A stretch of DNA of 64,000 nucleotides, from the NCBI RefSeq assembly GCF_000383615.1, contig NZ_KB911583.1, positions 665,369 to 729,368 on the forward strand, given 5' to 3'. Shown here in pieces: positions 48,612 through 56,587 of the stretch; position 1 is the first letter of the stretch, and every line of letters begins with the position of its first letter. The notes below the pieces were generated by a model, which worked only from the letters and a program-made list of their open reading frames with translations, made no database searches and was not told the origin of the DNA. A program made the translations under genes and the position numbers. Source of the DNA: Streptomyces canus 299MFChir4.1 (GTDB lineage Bacteria > Actinomycetota > Actinomycetes > Streptomycetales > Streptomycetaceae).

Positions 48612-50543
48612 TCACCGCTTCAGGAGTCGTACCGACAGACCTTCCGTCGTGTAGACGGGTACGGCCCGCAGGGTGTCGGAGTTCAGTTCGACGCGGTCGA
48701 ACTGTCCGCGCAGGCCGTGGCAGCCGAGAACGCGGACCGTGCGCCCCGCCTTCGGAGGGTTCTTCGCGTCAAGCTTCAGCGAGAGCACGCTGCCCGCGCC
48801 GAGCACCGCGCGCCGGGTCACCTCCAGGACCGGCTCCTGGCCCGAGCGCAGGGTCAGTTCCAGCGCGCCGGACTCCTGCGCGTACGTGCCGTGGACCTGG
48901 AGCGATCCGCCGCCCAGCGCCAGCTTTCCGCCCTGCACCCGCACATCGCCGTGACCGAGCGCGTGGGCCGAACCCGCGACCAGCACGCCCTCCTTCAGCA
49001 CGGTCCCGCCGGTGTACCGGTTGTGCCCCGTCACGGTGAGCGTGCCGCTGCCCCGCTTGGTCAGCGAGCCACAGCCGTCGATGTCGTTGCGCCAGGAGTC
49101 GGCCGCGTGGAAGCCGCCCTTGGCCGCGTCCAGGGTGACGGTGACGTCGGATTCGAAGGAGCCGTAACCGTCGGCCGCGGCGAACAGGTTGAGCCGGCCC
49201 CACTGCTCGAAGCCGTCGAGGAGGACATACCCGGAGGGCAGCGCGGTGGTCCGCAGCACCGCACGGCGCTGGGCGGCGTCCAGGTACGGCTGCCGGGTCT
49301 CCAGCAGCACCTCGGCGCCCTTGGGCACCGTGAGGGGCTTGCCGTGGCCCTCCCGCCTGAGCACGTAGGTCAAGCGGGGTGTGACGGCGCGCTGGTTCGC
49401 CTCCCGGTCGGCGTAGGCGTCGGCCGGGTCCGAGTGGGCGTAGGCGAACAGGGTGTCGGCCGTGGTGCCGGTCTGCTGGGTGAAGTACGCGAGTGCCTGG
49501 GCGCGGGCCGCTGCCTTGAGTTCCGCGTTCGCCGGGTCCGCCAGCGTGGCGGCGGCCAGGGCGGTCGCCATGATCCGGCCGCCCATGACGTCGACCGTCG
49601 AGTGCATGCCCGCCAGGATCCGGGTGTGGCTGAGCTCCATCGCGCGCGTGACCAGCTCCTGGAACCGCTCGGGCACGGCGTAGGCGTAGGCCAGCGAGGC
49701 CAGGTGGTAGGCGTTGGTGTGGCCGCTGGGGAAGCCGCCGTCGTCCGCCGGCGAGCTGCTGCGCTGGCGCAGCAGCTGGGGCGCGACGACCACCTTCGAG
49801 TCGTACACCGGGTAGCCGAGGTCGTCCTTCTTGCCGGTGTCGACGACCTGGCTGTCCTCGTTCATGCGCCACGGGCGCGGATACAGATAGGCGTACTTCG
49901 ACGGGTTGCCGGACGCCCAGTTGCCGCGCAGGGTGTCCACCAGTTCGGCGACCTTGCCGAGTGCCGAGTCGTGGGAGCCCGCGCCGAGCGCGGAGCCGGC
50001 CGGGGCGTTCGCGGGCACGGCGTCGTCGATCGTGGTCGGGGGCGTGCCGTCGGGCGCGCTGGTGATCGACGTGACCGCCTTGGCGCCCGCCTTGTACAGG
50101 GCGGAGAGCGGGCCGAGGCCGTCGATCGTCGAGTAGCTCTGGTGCATACGGTCGTAGAGGAACGCCAGCTTCGCCTCGGCCGGGGTGCGCCGGGTCGTGA
50201 CGTCGATGCAGTACCGCACGTTGGCGCGCAGGATGTCGGGACGCAGCGGGATGCCGGTGTTCCAGGCGTCGCCGGTCTTCCATATCTGCGCGAAGCCGTC
50301 CAGGGCCCGGACGACCGCGTTGGTCTCGGGGGTGCGGTTCGCCGACAGGTTGGTCTTGTAGTCGTCGACGAACGCGAGGGTCGCGGCGGCGGCCTTCGCG
50401 TCCGCGGCCGCCAGCCAGCTGACCAGGGTCGGCGCGGCCAGGACCCCGGCCGAGGCGCCCAGGGACGTCTTGAGGAATCCCCTGCGTCGCATGGCACGTT
50501 CGGTGACCGGCGCGGGGGAGTGCTGCCCGGCGGAAGACGGCAT
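48612..50543 (-). CDS. Tat-exported PAP2-family phosphatase with C-terminal passenger-type repeat
   Basis: 643 residues. Tat signal RRRGFLKTSLGASAGVLAAP near residue 19. The vanadium-haloperoxidase/PAP2 fold (about 50-400) has GGFPSGHTNAY and SHTRILAGMHSTVDVMGG (R-x5-H-x3-D), so an acid phosphatase. From about 500, GSLTKRGSGTLTVTGHNRYTGGTVLKEGVLVAGSAHALGHGDVRV is the autotransporter-associated (PATR-type) beta-helix repeat, seldom found in Gram-positive proteins. ATG 50543 with an upstream weak ribosome site. Ends 42 or more bases before the GT39-like gene. Confidence 0.88.
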   Translation of the reverse strand: MPSSAGQHSPAPVTERAMRRRGFLKTSLGASAGVLAAPTLVSWLAAADAKAAAATLAFVDDYKTNLSANRTPETNAVVRALDGFAQIWKTGDAWNTGIPLRPDILRANVRYCIDVTTRRTPAEAKLAFLYDRMHQSYSTIDGLGPLSALYKAGAKAVTSITSAPDGTPPTTIDDAVPANAPAGSALGAGSHDSALGKVAELVDTLRGNWASGNPSKYAYLYPRPWRMNEDSQVVDTGKKDDLGYPVYDSKVVVAPQLLRQRSSSPADDGGFPSGHTNAYHLASLAYAYAVPERFQELVTRAMELSHTRILAGMHSTVDVMGGRIMATALAAATLADPANAELKAAARAQALAYFTQQTGTTADTLFAYAHSDPADAYADREANQRAVTPRLTYVLRREGHGKPLTVPKGAEVLLETRQPYLDAAQRRAVLRTTALPSGYVLLDGFEQWGRLNLFAAADGYGSFESDVTVTLDAAKGGFHAADSWRNDIDGCGSLTKRGSGTLTVTGHNRYTGGTVLKEGVLVAGSAHALGHGDVRVQGGKLALGGGSLQVHGTYAQESGALELTLRSGQEPVLEVTRRAVLGAGSVLSLKLDAKNPPKAGRTVRVLGCHGLRGQFDRVELNSDTLRAVPVYTTEGLSVRLLKR

Positions 50544-50710
50544 GGGTGGGCCTCTCTTGAGTTCTGCGGCCGTACGGCCGGGGAGCTGGTGCGGGTGTGA
50601 CTCATGATGCGCGGGACGACGCGTGGGTCGAATGCGCTTTCTGAAAGTCGTGAGCGTAGATCTACTGGCGAGTCATGTCGGACCGGAGGAGACTCGGCGG
50701 CCGGCGGATG

Positions 50711-51610
50711 TCACAGAAGTGAACGGGCCATCGCCACCGCGCCGTCCACCGGAGGCGCCCGCAGGGGACGCGGTCGTGCCGTCGGTACGCCGTCCGCGAG
50801 CGCCGACACGAACGCGTCGTACAGCGAAGGCTGGGCGAGGACGGTACTGCCCGCGACCACGACGTCGTCGACCACCACCCCGCGGGCGGCGAGCCGTTCG
50901 ACGAGCGCGGCCAGGGCGCGGCCCGCCTCGGCGATCACGGTGCGGGCGAGCGGGGATCCGGCCTCGGCGGCGGTGAACACGGCCGGGGCGTGCCGGCCCC
51001 AGTCGGCGGAGGCGGCCGTGGCGTACTCCAGCGCGGCGCCGAGCGCGGGTACGTCCGGGACGTCGAACCCGGACAGCAGACCGAGCGCCAGCGCGTCGGG
51101 CTCCTCGCCGCGGTCGTGCGCCGCCCATACGGCTCGGACGGCCTCGCGGACCAGGCCCGCGGCGCCGCCCTCGTCGCCGAGGAGCGCGCCCCAGCCGCCG
51201 ACCTGGACCGGTGTGCCGTCGGCGAACCGGCCCACGGCGACCGAACCGGTGCCGGCGACCAGGCCGACCCCCTTGTCCAGTCCCGCCGCGGGAACGAGCA
51301 GTTCGGCGTCGCCCACGACCAGTGCGGGCGCGTCGAAGTGCGGTTGGAGAGCGGTGCGGATCTGCGCACACTGGCGCGGGGTCTCGCAGGCGTGGCCGCC
51401 GACGGCGAGGGCGGACGGGCGGGCGCCCGCCGGAAGCGCGTCGGCGGCCAGCGCGGCCAGCCAGCCGGCGGCGGCCACCGGGTCGTGGGGCCGCCAGCCG
51501 CTGCTGGACCGGACGTGATCGGCGACTGGGGTGTCGCCCGCGACCGCGCGCAGCTGCGTCTTGGTGCCGCCCACGTCGATGCCGACAACCAGGGGTGCGG
51601 TGTCCTGCAC
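50711..51610 (-). CDS. N-acetylglucosamine kinase-like (BadF/BadG/BcrA family) ATPase
   Basis: 299 residues of the ASKHA fold: VVGIDVGGTKTQLRAVAGD (phosphate 1), VGLVAGTGSVAVGRFADG (phosphate 2), VGGWGALLGDEGGAAGLVREA, then VDDVVVAGSTVL near the end. Closest known type is eukaryotic-like N-acetylglucosamine kinase. The GTG at 51610 has AAAGAGG upstream; the much longer frame beyond crosses other genes. Divergent from the ROK gene across an inverted repeat, so it may phosphorylate the sugar taken up by the importer downstream of that gene. Confidence 0.88.
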   Translation of the reverse strand: MQDTAPLVVGIDVGGTKTQLRAVAGDTPVADHVRSSSGWRPHDPVAAAGWLAALAADALPAGARPSALAVGGHACETPRQCAQIRTALQPHFDAPALVVGDAELLVPAAGLDKGVGLVAGTGSVAVGRFADGTPVQVGGWGALLGDEGGAAGLVREAVRAVWAAHDRGEEPDALALGLLSGFDVPDVPALGAALEYATAASADWGRHAPAVFTAAEAGSPLARTVIAEAGRALAALVERLAARGVVVDDVVVAGSTVLAQPSLYDAFVSALADGVPTARPRPLRAPPVDGAVAMARSLL

Positions 51611-51740
51611 GGAACCTCTTTCGTCGTTGCGCTGTGTGCTGCGACGGTGGGCGAACCGTGTCTGAGGGCAAGGCAGTTGAAGCATTAGCGAAGCCCCGGG
51701 ACGGGCCTCTGACGGACCACGGCAGGCGAGTACCGTGACG

Positions 51741-51764
51741 TTCGTTAGGAAGTTAACTAACGAA
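51741..51764. promoter_or_regulatory. Inverted-repeat operator between kinase and ROK genes
   Basis: TTCGTTAG (51741-51748) and CTAACGAA (51757-51764) form a perfect eight-base inverted repeat with an AT-rich spacer containing GTTAAC. It stands out in the GC-rich spacer (51611-51907), in which no gene was seen. Probable ROK operator. Confidence 0.7.
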
Positions 51765-51907
51765 GTACAGTGCCTGTCAATAGGCGTCCCGCACCTGACT
51801 TCCCGGGCTCCCCGTCCCGGGCGGGAACGCAGGACGCCGGAGCAACCCGACGCCGCCTCCCGCCGAGCCGCTCGGCCCGGGAGAGCGGCCTGTGACCTGG
51901 GGGAAGT

Positions 51908-53041
51908 GTGGAACACGACGTGGCAAGAGCCCCCCGTCTGACCGAGAGCGCCAGCGCGGTGTTCGCGGTGCTGGCCCAGGCCGGCACCGCGACCCGGCCG
52001 CAGCTGGCGAGCCTCGCGCGCCTGTCCAAGCCGACCGTCTCCTCCGCCGTCGCCGAACTGGAGGGCGTCCATCTCGCGGCCCACTCGGGCACCTCCTCCG
52101 GCGGTACGGGCCGCAGCGCCGCCGTGTACCGCCTCGGCCCGGCCGCGGGCGCCGTGCTCGCCGTCGATCTCGGCCCCGCCCTCACCCGGGTGCGCGGCTG
52201 CGCCCTCGACGGCACCCTGCTCGCCGAGGCCACCGGACCCCGGGACGACGCCGCCGACGTGGTGCGCGACGCCCTGTCCGCGCTGCCCGCCGACGCCCCG
52301 CTGCGCACCATCGTGGTGGCCGTCGGTGACGTCACCCCGCCGCAGCGCATGCGCCCCGCCACGGCCAAGGCCGGACCCGTCTTCGACGCGGTGACCGTCG
52401 CGCTGCCACCCGGAGTCCCCGTCCACCTGGAGAACAACGTCAACTGCGCAGCCCTCGCCGAACTGCACGAGGGCGCGGCCCGCGGCCGTCACACCTTCGG
52501 CTACCTGCGGATCGGCGTCGGTATCGGTCTCGGCATCGTCGTGGGAGGACAGGTGCTGGCCGGGGCCAACGGCGCCGCCGGAGAGCTCGCCAGACTGCCC
52601 TACCCCTGGGACGACGACCTGGAGCCCCGGCACGAGGCCCTGGAGGAGTACATCGGGTCCCGCTCCCTGCTGCGCCGGGCCGCCGAGGCCTGGCCGGAAT
52701 CCGACGGCGCCCGCCCTCGTACCGCCGAGCAGCTCTTCACCCTCGCCGGACAGGGCAGCGCCGCGGCCGACGCGGTCGTCGCCAGACACGCCGTGGACGT
52801 GGGCCGGCTGGCCGCCGCCGTGACCGCGGTACTGGACCCGGGACTCCTCGTGCTGGGCGGCAGTACCGGCGCGTATCCGCAGCTCCTGCCCGGTGTGCGG
52901 GCCGAGCTGGAGCGGCTCAGCTGGCCCACCGAGGTGGTCAGCAGCCAGGTCGGTGATCTCGGTACCGTCGTGGGCGCCGCCCGCCTCGCGGTGGCGAGAG
53001 GAGTCCAAACCGTGACCGAGGCGGCGCGGACGAAGGATTGA
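51908..53041 (+). CDS. ROK-family transcriptional regulator of the carbohydrate locus
   Basis: 377 residues. Winged helix (RPQLASLARLSKPTVSSAVAELE, about 30-55) and ROK domain with AVDLGPALTRVRGCAL and VGIGLGIVVGGQVLAGANGAAGEL. The catalytic position is changed (HLENNVNCAAL, Asp to Asn), and neither the His nor the Cys of the ROK zinc site is present (GELARLPYPWDDD), so it is a regulator without kinase activity. GTG 51908 with GGGGGAA just upstream; a GTG at 51920 is possible. Its operator is probably the repeat at 51741. Confidence 0.88.
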   Translation: MEHDVARAPRLTESASAVFAVLAQAGTATRPQLASLARLSKPTVSSAVAELEGVHLAAHSGTSSGGTGRSAAVYRLGPAAGAVLAVDLGPALTRVRGCALDGTLLAEATGPRDDAADVVRDALSALPADAPLRTIVVAVGDVTPPQRMRPATAKAGPVFDAVTVALPPGVPVHLENNVNCAALAELHEGAARGRHTFGYLRIGVGIGLGIVVGGQVLAGANGAAGELARLPYPWDDDLEPRHEALEEYIGSRSLLRRAAEAWPESDGARPRTAEQLFTLAGQGSAAADAVVARHAVDVGRLAAAVTAVLDPGLLVLGGSTGAYPQLLPGVRAELERLSWPTEVVSSQVGDLGTVVGAARLAVARGVQTVTEAARTKD

Positions 53042-53064
53042 CGGGTTCGGACTCGGTCTGCCAA

Positions 53065-53081
53065 TGTCCGGACAAGCGCTT
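53065..53081. promoter_or_regulatory. Overlapping palindromes upstream of the importer operon
   Basis: TGTCCGGACA (53065-53074) and AAGCGCTT (53074-53081), both perfect, share one base. AAGCGCTT is the usual core of LacI-type operators. The remaining leader to 53317 holds no recognisable gene. Confidence 0.55.
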
Positions 53082-53317
53082 TCTAAGTCGGCCGGGACGC
53101 CGGCTTGGGCGAGCGTCCCGCCCGTACTCGACGTACGGCAACCACACGAGGGCGTGCCCGTGTGGTGGCGGCCACAGCGGCCGGGGACCCTTGCCCGCCA
53201 GGATGACGCGGCCGGGCGAGGCCGCGCCCTCGGAAAGCAAACCTCCTGCAAACTGCACCAGTGCCGCCAAGATCGGCGCCGTGCTCCGTCCCCTACGACG
53301 AAAAAAAGGGATCGAAG

Positions 53318-54640
53318 ATGACCACTGTGGGTGTGCGGCGCTCTCGCCGTCTCGGCCGCGGCGGCACGCGCCGCCTGGTTTCCCTCGCTGCCGCTCTCAC
53401 GGCAGGTGCTCTGACGCTCACCGCCTGCGGCGGGGACGGCGGCTCCGGCGGGACCTCCAAGTCCCTGACGTTCTGGATCTCCACGGTTCCGGGGCAGGAC
53501 GCGGGCTGGAAGAAGATGGTGGCGCAGTACAAGAAGGAAACCGGCGTCAACCTCAAGCTCGTCAACATCCCCTACGACGGCTACACCACGAAGCTGCACA
53601 ACGCGGCGCAGGCGAACTCCCTGCCCGACGTGGCGGCCGTGCCGGCGCTGGACCCGATCTGGTCGAGCAAGCTGCTCGACCTCGGCTCCATCGCCAACAA
53701 GAAGAGCAACAACATCAACGCCAACTTCCTGGCGAAGGACTCGTCCGGGAAGGTGCTGTCCATCCCCTCGGACGTCACGGCGTCCGGTCTGTTCATCAAC
53801 AAGTCGCTGTTCGAGAAGGCCGGTGTCTCCTTCCCGACCGAGCCGTCGAAGACCTGGACCTGGACCGACTTCATCGCCGCGGCCAACAAGGTCCGTGAGA
53901 AGACCGGCGCCAAGTACTCCCTGACCTTCGACCAGTCGCCTTCCCGACTGCGCGCCATGGTGTACGAGATGGGCGGCAAGTACGTCCACGCCGACGACTC
54001 CGGCAAGTTCTCCGTGGACGCGGCGACCAAGAAGGCCGTGAACACCTTCGTCGGATGGAACGACGACAAGACCATGCCGAAGTCGGTGTGGACGAGCGGC
54101 GCCGACCCGTCCGCCATGTTCCAGAGCGGTGACGTGGTCGCCTACTGGTCCGGCGTGTGGCAGGTCGCCTCCTTCGCGGACAGCATCAAGAAGTTCGAGT
54201 GGGCGAGCGTCCCGACCCCCGCCCAGCCGGTGCAGGCCAGTGACGTCAACAGCGGCGGCATGGTGGTGGGCTTCAACAACAACGGCGACGCGTCCAAGGC
54301 CGCGACGAAGTTCCTGTCCTGGCTGTACGAGCCGGCCCACTACAAGGCCCTGTGCGAGGCGTCCGGGTTCCTGCCGGTCGAGAGCGGTCTGAACCCGACG
54401 TACCCCTTCAAGTCCGATGCGGCGCAGGCGGCGTTCAAGCTCTACAACCAGGAGATCCCGCTCTACGCCCCGATCTCCGGCTACTTCAACAACGCGCAGA
54501 CGGAGTGGGTGCTGAAGGGCAAGAGCATCACCGAGGACCCGACCAAGACGGAGCTCGGCAAGGCGATCAACGGCCAGCAGTCGGCCGACAAGGCCCTGCA
54601 GAACATCGTGGACGGCTACAACCAGCAGGTCGGCGGCTGA
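53318..54640 (+). CDS. ABC sugar transporter substrate-binding lipoprotein
   Basis: 440 residues. Signal with twin-arginine-like basic start (RRSRRLGRGGTRR) and lipobox LTAC at about residue 37. Family 1 solute-binding features: LTFWISTVPGQDAGWKKMVAQYKKETGVNLKLVNIPYDGYTTKLHNAA, FASDVT-like hinge PSDVTASGLFINKSLFEKAG, and C-terminal aromatic residues that normally stack on sugars. ATG 53318 after AAAGGGA. First gene of the importer operon; a strong hairpin separates it from the permeases. Confidence 0.92.
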   Translation: MTTVGVRRSRRLGRGGTRRLVSLAAALTAGALTLTACGGDGGSGGTSKSLTFWISTVPGQDAGWKKMVAQYKKETGVNLKLVNIPYDGYTTKLHNAAQANSLPDVAAVPALDPIWSSKLLDLGSIANKKSNNINANFLAKDSSGKVLSIPSDVTASGLFINKSLFEKAGVSFPTEPSKTWTWTDFIAAANKVREKTGAKYSLTFDQSPSRLRAMVYEMGGKYVHADDSGKFSVDAATKKAVNTFVGWNDDKTMPKSVWTSGADPSAMFQSGDVVAYWSGVWQVASFADSIKKFEWASVPTPAQPVQASDVNSGGMVVGFNNNGDASKAATKFLSWLYEPAHYKALCEASGFLPVESGLNPTYPFKSDAAQAAFKLYNQEIPLYAPISGYFNNAQTEWVLKGKSITEDPTKTELGKAINGQQSADKALQNIVDGYNQQVGG

Positions 54641-54657
54641 TCACAGGCCCCAAGCGC

Positions 54658-54689
54658 CCGGGCGGCGGCGTCCCGACCCCGCCGCCCGG
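54658..54689 (+). terminator. Intercistronic hairpin after the binding-protein gene
   Basis: CCGGGCGGCG/CGCCGCCCGG, a perfect 10-bp stem with a 12-base loop, 18 bases after the stop. As in many importer operons it likely limits read-through or protects the binding-protein message so that it exceeds the permeases. Confidence 0.7.
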
Positions 54690-54765
54690 CCCCGGCCGAC
54701 CACGTGATGCCGGGCTCACGGCCTGAGCCCACCGCAATCCCTTCCACCAGCACGGAGTCAGGAAG

Positions 54766-55686
54766 ATGACAAAACGCGCCTCGGACGTGTCTGTGAGCCC
54801 GCCGAGTCCGCCCAGGAGACGCAGTAAGTACACCCTTGCGCCGCTCGTCCTCATCGCGGCCAACGTCGTGCTCTTCGCGCTGTTCTTCGTCTGGCCGGCG
54901 GTGATCGGGCTCGTCTACTCCTTCACGAACTACACGGGCGTGGGGGTGTTCCAGTGGGTCGGGCTGGACAACTACCAGAACCTGTTCGGGGACTCCACGT
55001 TCTACGACGCGCTGACCCGGACCCTGCTGTACACCGTCCTCTTCGTCCCGCTGAACTTCGTGGTCTCGCTGCTCGCCGCCAACCTGGTGGTGAGCAAGCA
55101 CGCCAAGGGCGGGTCGGTCGCCCGTGTCGTCTTCTTCATCCCGTGGCTGCTGTCGCCCATCGTCGTCGGTGTCCTGTGGCGGTGGATGTTCGGCGAGAAC
55201 TTCGGACTGGTCAACTACGTCATCGAGAAGTTCGGCGGAGACGCCGTTCCGTGGCAGTCGAACGCGGACCTCTCGTTGCTCGTGGTGGTGATGGCGGCGG
55301 CCTGGGCCTGGACCGGTTTCACGATGCTGCTGTTCATCGCTGCGATCAAGAACGTCCCCGTGTCGTACTACGAGGCCGCCTCGCTCGACGGCGCCGGTCC
55401 CTGGCGCCAGTTCTTCAGCATCACCCTGCCGAGCATCGCGCCCACCTCGTTCATCGTCATCCTGCTCAACACGATCAACTCGATGAAGGAGTACCCGGTG
55501 TTCGTCGCCCTCAACAACGGCGGACCCGGCACCTCGAACAACCTGCTCGTCCAGTACATCTACGAGACCGGCTTCAAGCGGGGCCAGATCGGCTACGCGA
55601 GTGCCGCGTCGTTCGTGCTCATGCTCATCCTGATGGCCGTCGCGGTCGTCCAGCTGATGGTCAACCGGCGGGTGGAGAACCGATGA
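54766..55686 (+). CDS. Sugar ABC transporter permease (MalF-like)
   Basis: 306 residues, six membrane helices. EAA loop: YYEAASLDGAGPWRQFFSITLPSI. The short N-terminal tail is Pro/Arg-rich. ATG 54766 after AGGAAG. The stop overlaps the start of the second permease (ATGA). Confidence 0.93.
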   Translation: MTKRASDVSVSPPSPPRRRSKYTLAPLVLIAANVVLFALFFVWPAVIGLVYSFTNYTGVGVFQWVGLDNYQNLFGDSTFYDALTRTLLYTVLFVPLNFVVSLLAANLVVSKHAKGGSVARVVFFIPWLLSPIVVGVLWRWMFGENFGLVNYVIEKFGGDAVPWQSNADLSLLVVVMAAAWAWTGFTMLLFIAAIKNVPVSYYEAASLDGAGPWRQFFSITLPSIAPTSFIVILLNTINSMKEYPVFVALNNGGPGTSNNLLVQYIYETGFKRGQIGYASAASFVLMLILMAVAVVQLMVNRRVENR

Positions 55687-56585
55687 CAACCACAGACATC
55701 CCGCGCCCGGCCGACGTCGGCTCCGGACGGAGCGTGTCCAAGAAGCGGCCCCGCAAAACGGCCACCGGAGGGCTCCGGCAGGCGGTGTCCGCGACGACAC
55801 TGCTGTGGATCATGGCGTGCCTGTACGGGTTCCCGGTGCTGTGGTTCGTCCTCAGCTCCTTCAAGCCGGCCAGCGACCTGTTCTCCTATCCGCTGACGCT
55901 GGTCCCGCACAACCCCACCCTGTCCGGATTCAGGGCAGCGTGGGACAGCGCCAACTTCTCCCAGTACTTCATCAACACGGCCCTCGTGTGCGTGATCACG
56001 ACGATCCTCACGGTGGGAGTCAGCTGCTGCACCGGGTACGCGCTGGCCAAGTACGACAACAGATGGCTCAAGGCGTTCTTCCTCTGCATGCTGGCCACCA
56101 CGATGCTGCCGGGCGAGGTCATGCTCGCCCCCGAGTTCCTGGTGGTCCGCAACCTCGGCCTCTACAACTCCTTCGCCGGCATCATCCTCCCGGCCGTGCT
56201 CACCGCGACCGGATGCTTCATGTTCCGCCAGTTCTTCCTGACGGTTCCCGACGAACTCGTGGAAGCCGCACGCATCGACGGCGCCAAGGAGCTGTCGATC
56301 TTCCTGCGGATCATGGTGCCGCTCTCCCGGCCCATCATGCTGACCCTCGCCATCCTGTCCTTCCAGTGGCGGTGGAACGACTACATCTGGCCGCTGCTGA
56401 TGCTCAACGACCCCAACAAGTTCACCGTGCAGATCGGCATCCAGAGCATCGTCGGCGCGCAGAACATCAACTGGTCGGTCCTGCTGGGCGCGTCGGTCAT
56501 CTCCATGATCCCGCTGATCGCGATCTTCCTGGTCTTCCAGCGCTATGTGATGGGCGCCGACATCAACGCCGGACTGAAGGACTGA
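55683..56585 (+). CDS. Sugar ABC transporter permease (MalG-like)
   Basis: 300 residues, six membrane helices. EAA loop: LVEAARIDGAKELSIFLRIMVPL; FQWRWNDYIWPLLML is the typical region that follows. ATG overlaps the preceding stop. No ATPase gene is in the operon, so a shared MsiK-type ATPase is inferred. Confidence 0.93.
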   Translation: MTTTDIPRPADVGSGRSVSKKRPRKTATGGLRQAVSATTLLWIMACLYGFPVLWFVLSSFKPASDLFSYPLTLVPHNPTLSGFRAAWDSANFSQYFINTALVCVITTILTVGVSCCTGYALAKYDNRWLKAFFLCMLATTMLPGEVMLAPEFLVVRNLGLYNSFAGIILPAVLTATGCFMFRQFFLTVPDELVEAARIDGAKELSIFLRIMVPLSRPIMLTLAILSFQWRWNDYIWPLLMLNDPNKFTVQIGIQSIVGAQNINWSVLLGASVISMIPLIAIFLVFQRYVMGADINAGLKD

Positions 56586-56587
56586 CC

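Noticed and set aside
53042..53317. Additional gene before the importer binding protein
   Set aside because: Available frames are short, overlap the palindromes and leader, and lack ribosome sites.
50711..54340. A 1209-residue minus-strand reading
   Set aside because: It crosses the ROK and binding-protein genes in antisense; only its last 299 residues, from the GTG at 51610, are a real kinase-like protein.
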